From O2-02-FULL-42-9 sp038043025 (GTDB lineage Bacteria; Pseudomonadota; Gammaproteobacteria; UBA12402), in NCBI GenBank assembly GCA_038043025.1, contig JBBTCW010000003.1, forward strand, positions 1 through 61,109: a DNA stretch of 61,109 nt. The letters run 5' to 3'. Below, piece after piece: positions 55,521 through 61,109 of this stretch. Every line of letters begins with the position of its first letter. Positions within the stretch are counted from its first letter, which is position 1. Under the pieces are notes generated by a model. The model was not told the DNA's origin. It did not search any database and saw only the letters and a list, made by a program, of their open reading frames with translations. A program made the translations under genes and the position numbers.

Positions 55521-56828
55521 ATGTGCTATGCGATTCCAGGACAATTAATCGAAATTCGCAAAAATGGCGGCGGGGTGGTCGATTACTTTGGTGAAAAACG
55601 TAATATCTTATTAGACCTCAGCGATGCCGCAGTGGGTGATTATGTTTATGCGCAGGGCGGTATTTTAGTTCGCAAAATTCCCACGGCAGAAGCCTTAGAA
55701 ATTTTGTCTCTCTGGAAAGATAAATTTTTTGAATTAAAAAAAATGGATGCGCGGTTGTCCCATTTTTCAGAAAGCGACTTGCCGGCCAATACATTACAAA
55801 TTTTACAAAAAGTAAATTTAAAAAAACCGTTATCGCGACAAGACATGCAAGCACTTTTAAAATTGGAAGACCCTCGCGAGTTAAACATATTATATGAATT
55901 AGCGAATCACATCCGGCATCGAGAACATGATAATGCAAGCTGCATTCACGGCATTATCGAGTTTTCAAATTATTGTTGTGAAAATTGTTATTATTGCGGT
56001 ATTCGTTCTGATCGTGTGATCACGCGTTATCGCATGAGCGTCGATGAAATTATTGCTGTTGCGCAACATGCCGTTGATGAATATGGCTTTAAAGCATTAG
56101 TTTTACAGTCAGGTGAAGATCTATGGTATGACAAAAATAGATTAGTAAAAATCGTTCGTGCATTGCGTCAAATGGGCATTTTGGTTTTTTTAAGCATCGG
56201 CATGCGCGACAAACAATTGTATCAAACTTTATATCAAGCCGGTGCGCGTGCCGCGTTATTGCGGTTTGAAACTTCTAATGAAAATATTTTTAAGCGATTG
56301 CGCCCAGCTACTTCCTTGAATGAACGCATAGAATTAATTCAACAGCTAAAATCGATGGGTTATATTATTGCGACGGGGTTTATTGCGGGTTTGCCTGATG
56401 AAACGCCAGAAGATATTGTGAATAACATATTGTTGACGAAATCATTAGATCCCGACATGTATTCATTGGGACCATTCATTCCGACACTGGATACACCGTT
56501 GGCTGCGCACAGTAAATTATCGATGGATGCGGTTTTAAAGATTATTGCATTGACGCGTTTTGTCGATCCAAATTCAAATATTTTGGTGACGACGGCATTA
56601 GAAACATTGGATGCGAGCGCTAAAAAAGCGGCATTATTAGCCGGCGCTAATTCGATGATGATCAATGTGACGCCGATGCAATATCGTGCGCTTTATCAAA
56701 TTTATGATAATCGCGCGGATCGCAATCAAATGGTGAAAGTGGGTATACAAAGTGCGTTAAATTTATTATATTCATTGGGACGTGCGCCGACGGATATAGG
56801 AACATTAAAAGGAGAAATTTATGCCTAA
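55521..56828 (+). CDS. HypC-HydE fusion: hydrogenase chaperone domain plus radical-SAM maturase
   Basis: 435 residues from the Met at 55521 (GGGTG upstream); the frame opens at 55473 inside a repeat. Residues 1 to about 75 are HypC/HupF: MCYAIPGQLIEI with the essential Cys2, and VGDYVYAQGG. From about 125 it is a HydE-type radical-SAM enzyme: EFSNYCCENCYYCGIR with C152, C156, C159 binding the [4Fe-4S]/SAM cluster, VLQSGED, LRFETSNENIFKRLRP, GFIAGLPDETPED and LGPFIPTLDTPL. HydE belongs to [FeFe]-hydrogenase maturation, where it acts in dithiomethylamine/diiron assembly; HypC delivers Fe(CN)2CO to [NiFe] enzymes. The fusion in a [NiFe] operon suggests a variant maturation step. The stop overlaps the next start by 8 bases. 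Confidence 0.85.
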   Translation: MCYAIPGQLIEIRKNGGGVVDYFGEKRNILLDLSDAAVGDYVYAQGGILVRKIPTAEALEILSLWKDKFFELKKMDARLSHFSESDLPANTLQILQKVNLKKPLSRQDMQALLKLEDPRELNILYELANHIRHREHDNASCIHGIIEFSNYCCENCYYCGIRSDRVITRYRMSVDEIIAVAQHAVDEYGFKALVLQSGEDLWYDKNRLVKIVRALRQMGILVFLSIGMRDKQLYQTLYQAGARAALLRFETSNENIFKRLRPATSLNERIELIQQLKSMGYIIATGFIAGLPDETPEDIVNNILLTKSLDPDMYSLGPFIPTLDTPLAAHSKLSMDAVLKIIALTRFVDPNSNILVTTALETLDASAKKAALLAGANSMMINVTPMQYRALYQIYDNRADRNQMVKVGIQSALNLLYSLGRAPTDIGTLKGEIYA

Positions 56829-57285
56829 AATATTTTCGATCAAAGAAATTTTACAATTCGCGGTTGAAAAGGAACATGAAAGCCAAGAATTATATCAAGC
56901 GCTTGCGGCGCAAGTCGGCAACCCAGATGCCAAATCCTTGTTCAAAGAATTTGTGATACAAGAGAAAAAACACGAAGATCTATACAAAAACATGTTAGCA
57001 AATATTGACGAATATCAGCATATTAATGATCTCGACGAGTATATGTCTTATATGCATGAGTTAATTAACACAAGCCATCCAGAAAGTGGAACGTCATCCG
57101 TGGCGCATATGAAATGTTTATCCGATATATTAGATTATGCAGTTTTACGCGAAAAAGAATCGGTATTGTTTTATGTCGGGTTGCGTGATTATGTCTCCGC
57201 GCCGTATCAAGCGCAGGTTGACGCCATCATTAAAGAAGAAGTGCAACATATCGTGCAGTTGTCGGGGCTCAAGAAAGCGATTTAA
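56821..57285 (+). CDS. Ferritin-like diiron protein (rubrerythrin-type, no rubredoxin domain)
   Basis: 154 residues, four-helix bundle. Paired ExxH-like ligands: EKEHESQELYQAL, EFVIQEKKHEDLY, YAVLREKESVLFY and IIKEEVQHIVQL. It lacks the CxxC rubredoxin part. Such proteins reduce peroxide or bind iron. AAGGAG precedes the ATG and it overlaps the fusion gene by 8 bases, so it is translationally coupled to hydrogenase maturation. It could protect the oxygen-sensitive enzyme or supply iron; that is inference. Confidence 0.8.
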   Translation: MPKIFSIKEILQFAVEKEHESQELYQALAAQVGNPDAKSLFKEFVIQEKKHEDLYKNMLANIDEYQHINDLDEYMSYMHELINTSHPESGTSSVAHMKCLSDILDYAVLREKESVLFYVGLRDYVSAPYQAQVDAIIKEEVQHIVQLSGLKKAI

Positions 57286-57331
57286 AGTGAAAAATCCCCG
57301 CCGCTTGCTCCGGAGCTATCGAGTATTTTCT

Positions 57332-57871
57332 TTATGTGGTTGGTTTAAGACTGAGAACTGTGACATCAGCGGGATCAGACGGGGGCCGACCGGAAGCTCT
57401 TGCCAGGTACTGCTCTACGGCCGCTGCTAGTACTTCAATTTCTGCTTTTTGTTTTTCCAATTCTGCTGCTTGTTTGTCCAGTTTTTTTTCCAATTCAGCT
57501 GTTCGCTTTTTCTCTTCTGCTGTTTGTTTTTCCCGTTCTGCTGCTTGTTTTTTCCATTCTGCTGATTGTTTTTCCCATTCTGCTGCTCGCTTTTCCCGTT
57601 CTGCTGCTTGTTTTTCCCGTTCTTTTTCCCATTCTGCTGTTTTTTTTTCCCATTCTGCTGCTCGTTTTTCCCGTTCTGCTGCTCGCTTTTCCCGTTCTGC
57701 TGCTTGTTTTTCCATAGCATCAATTTCTGCTATCTCTGGACGGGGAGCCAGGTTTGCTTCTATTTTTGCCAGAAGCTCTTCGCTGGTATGGGCTTTAGCA
57801 TCGATCATATCGCGGGACATATCACGCATTTCTCTATCGGGATCGGGTCGTTTCTGCTTTCCTTTGAACAT
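57332..57871 (-). CDS. Heptad-repeat coiled-coil protein
   Basis: 179 residues. The middle (about 53-130) is made of near-perfect seven-residue units of the form AAEREKR or AAEWEKQ, repeated about eleven times, giving a charged coiled coil. The N-terminus (KGKQKRPDPDREMRDM) and C-terminus lack a known domain. No signal peptide. Encoded by imperfect 21-base repeats, so length can vary. I do not recognise a family. A plausible gene because the heptad is maintained on this strand only; the opposite-strand reading is an artefact. Confidence 0.6.
   Translation of the reverse strand: MFKGKQKRPDPDREMRDMSRDMIDAKAHTSEELLAKIEANLAPRPEIAEIDAMEKQAAEREKRAAEREKRAAEWEKKTAEWEKEREKQAAEREKRAAEWEKQSAEWKKQAAEREKQTAEEKKRTAELEKKLDKQAAELEKQKAEIEVLAAAVEQYLARASGRPPSDPADVTVLSLKPTT
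57510..57715. repeat. 21-base imperfect tandem repeats within the coiled-coil gene
   Basis: Units of TTTTCCCRTTCTGCTGC plus four bases, head to tail, about nine to ten copies, interrupted once by a 15-base variant. Confidence 0.8.
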
Positions 57872-57941
57872 AATTTTTTCAACAATACTTAATTAATAAT
57901 CTGATGATATCATAACAAATATTTTTGAATAATCATTCAAA

Positions 57942-58331
57942 TTATTTCGAAGCGCCCGCGCCTGGAGGAGTCCAGCCGGGAGGCACATCACATTCTTCTA
58001 TGCGTACATTGCGTACATTGCGTACATTCAGATTTGCAAGATCAGAATATAACGTGTCTTGGAAGAAGGTTTGGGGTGCCGCCAACAGACCGACTGTGGG
58101 TAAATCCGCGATAGCATCCGCGATAGCATGTGCTTGCTTACGAAAATCGGCCGTTTCTTTGTTTATTTTGTTTCTACCGCGCTGCATTGCTGCTTGAAAA
58201 ATTCTGTAATTGAGACGGAAAAAAACGTCGTCGAGAGGGATAAGAGCCAAATCGAGAGGGACATCGCGTGAGGGGGGAATTGGACTCATTTTGAATTCTA
58301 TTTCTATTTCCTTTGTTGTACCGCCTGGCAT
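57942..58331 (-). CDS. Unknown small protein
   Basis: 129 residues, no signal or membrane segment. Helical middle (FRLNYRIFQAAMQRG, KQAHAIADAIADLP), Pro-rich C-terminus (VPPGWTPPGAGASK). NVRNVRNVR comes from a 9-base triplet of repeats at 58002-58028. Same strand as the coiled-coil gene and 70 bases before it, so possibly co-transcribed. Not recognised; could be a lineage-specific or decaying gene. Confidence 0.5.
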   Translation of the reverse strand: MPGGTTKEIEIEFKMSPIPPSRDVPLDLALIPLDDVFFRLNYRIFQAAMQRGRNKINKETADFRKQAHAIADAIADLPTVGLLAAPQTFFQDTLYSDLANLNVRNVRNVRIEECDVPPGWTPPGAGASK

Positions 58332-58424
58332 AATTTTCTCCTAGTTGATTAATCTGACAGCATTATAACATCGAATTCTTAAGGAAATATTAAGGGCGTA
58401 AAAAAATCGGCAAGCTTAGCTATA

Positions 58425-58589
58425 GCAGCTCAGAGCTGCGAAAAGTAGGTGTCGGGAAGGGCTTGCTATGACTGCTTTCCAGAAGCTCAGAGCTGCGTGG
58501 ATTAAAATTTTGTATGATATTGCTTACATCGCAGCTCTGAGCTGCTAAAAACCAGTCACAGCCTGGCTCTCATTGGCTCAGAGCTGCAG
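58425..58589. repeat. Palindromic repeat cluster (four arms) downstream of maeA
   Basis: Arms at 58425-58439, 58483-58496 (AAGCTCAGAGCTGC), 58531-58545 (T-centred) and 58575-58589. The first two frame a long spacer with GCTTGCTATGACT; the last two form an inverted pair with spacer AACCAGTCACAGCCTGG. It ends four bases before the maeA stop codon. Confidence 0.85.
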
Positions 58590-58592
58590 CGG

Positions 58593-60257
58593 TTAATAAT
58601 TAGGTTCCCACATATTAGCCAAAATCGCTTTTTTTATATCGGTTCTATGTGCAAATGGTGCAAATGCAACGCCTTCTGCAATTGCTTGTTCGGCGACAGC
58701 GACGGCAATGTCAAAACAAATTTCTCGAATATGGGTTAAGTCTGGTAAAAGCGATCCATAGACATCCTGTTGTGCGGGCGAATGTTTGGTGAGCGTACGG
58801 CTCGCCGCAGCAAACATGTCATGTGTGATGCGTTTTGCTTTTACTGAAATCACGCCTAAACCAAGCCCTGGGAAAATAAATAAATTATTGCATTGCGCAA
58901 TCGGCGTTTTTTTGCCGCTAATTATTTCATCGGGAAAAGGACTGCCGGTCGCGATCAACGCTTTACCATTTGTCCAGTTTAATAAATCATGTGGTGTAGC
59001 TTCGGTTTTTGAATGGGGATTCGATAATGCTAAAATAATTGGGCGCGGGGTGTATTTGACCATTGTTTTTATGATCGTTTCGGTAAACGCGCCTTTTACA
59101 GTAGAACAACCTACCAAAATAGTCGGTTTAACGTGACGCACCACTTCAAATAGGTCAACATGCGAGACATTTTTTAATTTCCATTCTGCCATCGCATTTT
59201 TTGATTTGGCATACGGTTTTTGAAAATCCATTAAATTATCCATGTCTTGCATCAAAAGACCGCGGCGGCCTAACAACCAAATGCGAGCTTGCGCGGCTTC
59301 CAATGACAGCCCGCGCTTTACCATAATTTTTACGATAAAATCCGCAATGCCGGTGGCTGCAGTGCCTGCGCCAAAAAACACAATACATTGTTGTGTGATA
59401 TCCTGGTGTATCGTTTGTAATGCGGATTCGATAGCGCTAAAAGCAACCGCCGCGGTGCCTTGCATATCATCATTAAACGTACACATCGTATTTTGATAGC
59501 GATCGAGATGTTTGCGCGCCGTATCTCTGCCAAAATCTTCCCAATGTAATAAAACATCAGGAAATATTTTTTTAATTGTTATAACGCATTGATCAATGAA
59601 ATGATCGTACTTTTGTCCAGTGAGGCGCTCATGGCGCCAGCCAAGATATAATGGATCATTTAATAATGTTTTATTATTTGTACCGATGTCGATGCAAATG
59701 GGTAAGGTGCGTGATGGATGTATGCCTGCGCATAATGTATAAAGCGCAAGTTTTCCGATGCATAAGCTTATGCCTCCTACGCCATGATCGCCAATACCTA
59801 AGATGCGTTCACCATCGGTGATAATAATGATATCGATATTGGCGTGATCATATCTTCTTAAAACTTCTTCCATCGAATCGCGTTCCGGATAAGAAAGAAA
59901 TAATCCGCGCGGTCGCTGAAAGATGTGATTAAAATGCTCGACAGCCTCACTGACAACTGGCGTGTAAATAATGGGTAACATTTCTGTGACATGATCATAG
60001 GCTAATTTATAAAATAATATTTCGTTTTGATTAAGTATGTTAGTGAGATAAATGTTTTTATCGAGCAAAGTAGGTTGTCGTTTAAATTCTTGATAACAGC
60101 GCGCACATTGCTCTTCGATTGTTTCAACGCGCGTCGGCAATAATCCGGTTAAATTAAATAGCTCGCGTTCGGTCGAGGTAAACGCCGAGCCTTTATTGAA
60201 ACGACTATCGTTTAATAGCGCTTGACCCGAGATGTTGGTTTTTGGGATGGTTGTCAT
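58593..60257 (-). CDS. maeA: NAD-dependent malic enzyme
   Basis: Oxidatively decarboxylates malate to pyruvate. 554 residues. Tyr of the active site in EMLPIIYTPVV, DGERILGIGDHGVGG, metal ligands in HWEDFGRDTA and FNDDMQGTAAV, the nucleotide fold FFGAGTAATGIA, and ALSNPHSKTEATP. GAGG precedes the ATG at 60257. Divergent from coaD with a repeat pair between them. Confidence 0.96.
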   Translation of the reverse strand: MTTIPKTNISGQALLNDSRFNKGSAFTSTERELFNLTGLLPTRVETIEEQCARCYQEFKRQPTLLDKNIYLTNILNQNEILFYKLAYDHVTEMLPIIYTPVVSEAVEHFNHIFQRPRGLFLSYPERDSMEEVLRRYDHANIDIIIITDGERILGIGDHGVGGISLCIGKLALYTLCAGIHPSRTLPICIDIGTNNKTLLNDPLYLGWRHERLTGQKYDHFIDQCVITIKKIFPDVLLHWEDFGRDTARKHLDRYQNTMCTFNDDMQGTAAVAFSAIESALQTIHQDITQQCIVFFGAGTAATGIADFIVKIMVKRGLSLEAAQARIWLLGRRGLLMQDMDNLMDFQKPYAKSKNAMAEWKLKNVSHVDLFEVVRHVKPTILVGCSTVKGAFTETIIKTMVKYTPRPIILALSNPHSKTEATPHDLLNWTNGKALIATGSPFPDEIISGKKTPIAQCNNLFIFPGLGLGVISVKAKRITHDMFAAASRTLTKHSPAQQDVYGSLLPDLTHIREICFDIAVAVAEQAIAEGVAFAPFAHRTDIKKAILANMWEPNY

Positions 60258-60278
60258 GCGTACCTCGTGTTACTGGCT

Positions 60279-60350
60279 GCAGCTCTGAGCTGCGAGGATT
60301 GACCCCTTTCTATTCCTTGCCCCGCCTGCTTTGTAGCAGCTCAGAGCTGC
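60279..60350. repeat. Palindromic repeat pair between maeA and coaD
   Basis: Perfect 15-base arms: T-centred at 60279-60293, A-centred at 60336-60350. The 42-base spacer ends GCCTGCTTTGTA. The right flank GAGGATTAAAATTTTGTA matches the flank in the clusters at 55374 and 58425. Confidence 0.9.
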
Positions 60351-60444
60351 GAGGATTAAAATTTTGTAGGAAATCACCTCGCCTGGATCTAAATATATCA
60401 TATTTGGCGTGGCCTTGGCATATGGGTTCGGTTATAATTTCGCC

Positions 60445-60927
60445 ATGAAAACTAAAATTGCCATCTATCCCGGTACCTTCGATCCCATTACTTTTGGCCA
60501 TCTTGATCTGGTCAAGCGTGCGCTCAATTTATTTGATCATATTGTTGTTGCGGTTGCTGCGAAAGAAGAAAAATCGCCTTTGTTTTCGCTCGACGAGCGC
60601 GTTAATTTGGCGCGGACAGTTTTAAAAGATTTTGATCATGTTGAAGTCGTTGGATTTAAAAATTTATTAGTCGACTTTGCAAAAGAGCAGCATGCAAAAA
60701 TTATTTTGCGTGGCATTCGCATGATTTCTGATTTTGATTATGAATTTCAATTGGCTGGAGTGAATCGTTTGTTGTCGCCTGATATTGAAACGGTTTTTTT
60801 ACGACCGGATGATAAATATAGTTATGTTTCTTCAAGCATTGTACGTGACATTGCTTCCTCGCATGGTGATGTTTCACATTTTGTGCCGGCAGTTGTTGCA
60901 GATGCGTTGAAGGAAATGTTCGCGTAA
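60445..60927 (+). CDS. coaD: Phosphopantetheine adenylyltransferase
   Basis: Fourth step of coenzyme A synthesis. 160 residues from the Met at 60445 (MKTKIAIYPGTFDP), matching the family length; the frame opens at 60409. The nucleotidyltransferase motif is YPGTFDPITFGHLDLV; ILRGIRMISDFDYEFQLA binds phosphopantetheine; YSYVSSSIVRDIA is the ISSTxxR-type motif. There is no clear ribosome site, and a TATAAT lies just six bases before the ATG. Confidence 0.97.
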   Translation: MKTKIAIYPGTFDPITFGHLDLVKRALNLFDHIVVAVAAKEEKSPLFSLDERVNLARTVLKDFDHVEVVGFKNLLVDFAKEQHAKIILRGIRMISDFDYEFQLAGVNRLLSPDIETVFLRPDDKYSYVSSSIVRDIASSHGDVSHFVPAVVADALKEMFA

Positions 60928-60932
60928 TTCTC

Positions 60933-61109
60933 TTGGATTCTGGATATTGTCGCGTAATGGCGCAACAATTTCGGAATGACGTGACTTTGTTTTCCGTCAT
61001 CCCGGAAAATCTGCGTAGCAGATTTGTCCGGGATCCAGGGAACGCTTTAGTTACGCACGTCGATTCTCCTGGATTCCGGACATTGTTGCGCAACGGCGCA
61101 ACAATTCCG
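60933..61109. repeat. GTCATCCCGG palindrome flanked by direct repeats
   Basis: The hairpin 60996-61038 (GTCATCCCGGAAAATCTGCG...CGGGATCCAG) is flanked by two related direct copies, 60933-60980 and 61070-61109 (TGGATTCYGGAYATTGTYGCG, then GGCGCAACAATT). The second is cut by the window end. Same outer motif as the repeats at 8008 and 47634. Confidence 0.75.

Noticed and set aside
57336..57896. 186-residue open frame on the plus strand opposite the coiled-coil gene
   Set aside because: It is a Ser/Phe/Ala-rich mirror of the 21-base repeats with no ribosome site; the minus-strand reading gives a regular heptad.
60415..60438. Promoter TTGGCA/TATAAT directly before coaD
   Set aside because: The spacing is only 12 bases, so the two hexamers cannot act together; the TATAAT may still matter but lacks a -35.
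60701..61093. 130-residue minus-strand open frame near the window end
   Set aside because: It runs across the coaD 3' half and the intergenic palindromes; no family features or start signal.

Overview
The window reads as chromosome of a gammaproteobacterium, most likely in or near the order Legionellales. The evidence is conserved gammaproteobacterial gene order (ftsY-ftsE-ftsX-rpoH, def-fmt-rsmB, dprA-smg-topA, trxA-rho, ygfB-pepP, glyQ-glyS), a Com1/DsbA-like secreted disulfide protein, a groESL operon with a perfect CIRCE operator, and several effector-like proteins (U-box plus ankyrin, ankyrin, low-complexity-tailed hypotheticals). I saw no rRNA, tRNA, CRISPR array, intact insertion sequence or prophage. 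No gap between genes exceeds about 265 bases.

Layout. 1-9.0 kb: a U-box/ankyrin protein, folA, ygfB-pepP-MFS, trxA, rho. 8.2-12 kb (minus strand): ftsY-ftsE-ftsX-rpoH. 12-21 kb: an MscS-family channel, an orphan double-PAS histidine kinase and a 1626-residue two-module NRPS convergent with it. 21-25 kb: hemX, a truncated hemY, def-fmt-rsmB. 25-29 kb: a HEPN/MNT pair, a SemiSWEET, guaC, a carboxylesterase, a 48-residue LptM-like lipoprotein that is easily missed, a TcpQ-like protein and a site-2 protease. 29-33 kb: glyQ-glyS-gmhB. 33-41 kb: two tandem paralogous unknown proteins, a HAD phosphatase, a Com1-like protein, a secreted unknown and an 843-residue unknown. 41-49 kb: groESL, dprA-smg-topA, pckA, an ankyrin protein. 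50-57.3 kb: a [NiFe]-hydrogenase operon in the group 3b style (hypA, hypB, hyhB, hyhG, hyhS, hyhL, maturation protease, a HypC-HydE fusion, a ferritin-like protein). 57-61 kb: two low-complexity unknowns, maeA, coaD.

Two things stand out. First, a family of short palindromic repeats (arm GCAGCTCTGAGCTGC or its reverse complement) occurs at nine loci. Arms are usually paired around a 27-40 base spacer containing CAGTCAYAGC. One copy lies in frame inside rsmB, another supplies the stop codon of the hydrogenase maturation protease, several sit just upstream of rpoH, and three bracket the tandem paralogs. The form is like REPINs or Rickettsia palindromic elements, with an arm sequence I do not recognise. 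Second, the hydrogenase operon encodes a single protein joining a HypC chaperone domain to a radical-SAM domain of the HydE type. HydE is known from [FeFe]-hydrogenase maturation, yet the operon encodes a [NiFe] enzyme; hypD, hypE and hypF are not in the window.

How the genes work together. The hydrogenase subunits B-G-S-L would couple H2 to NAD(P)(H) in the cytoplasm, with HypA/HypB supplying nickel, the HypC-HydE fusion presumably acting in active-site assembly, and the protease trimming HyhL. pckA and maeA nearby fit growth on amino or dicarboxylic acids. RpoH, an RpoH-like promoter and CIRCE together suggest dual positive and negative control of groESL. All calls come from reading the sequence by eye; no database search was run.
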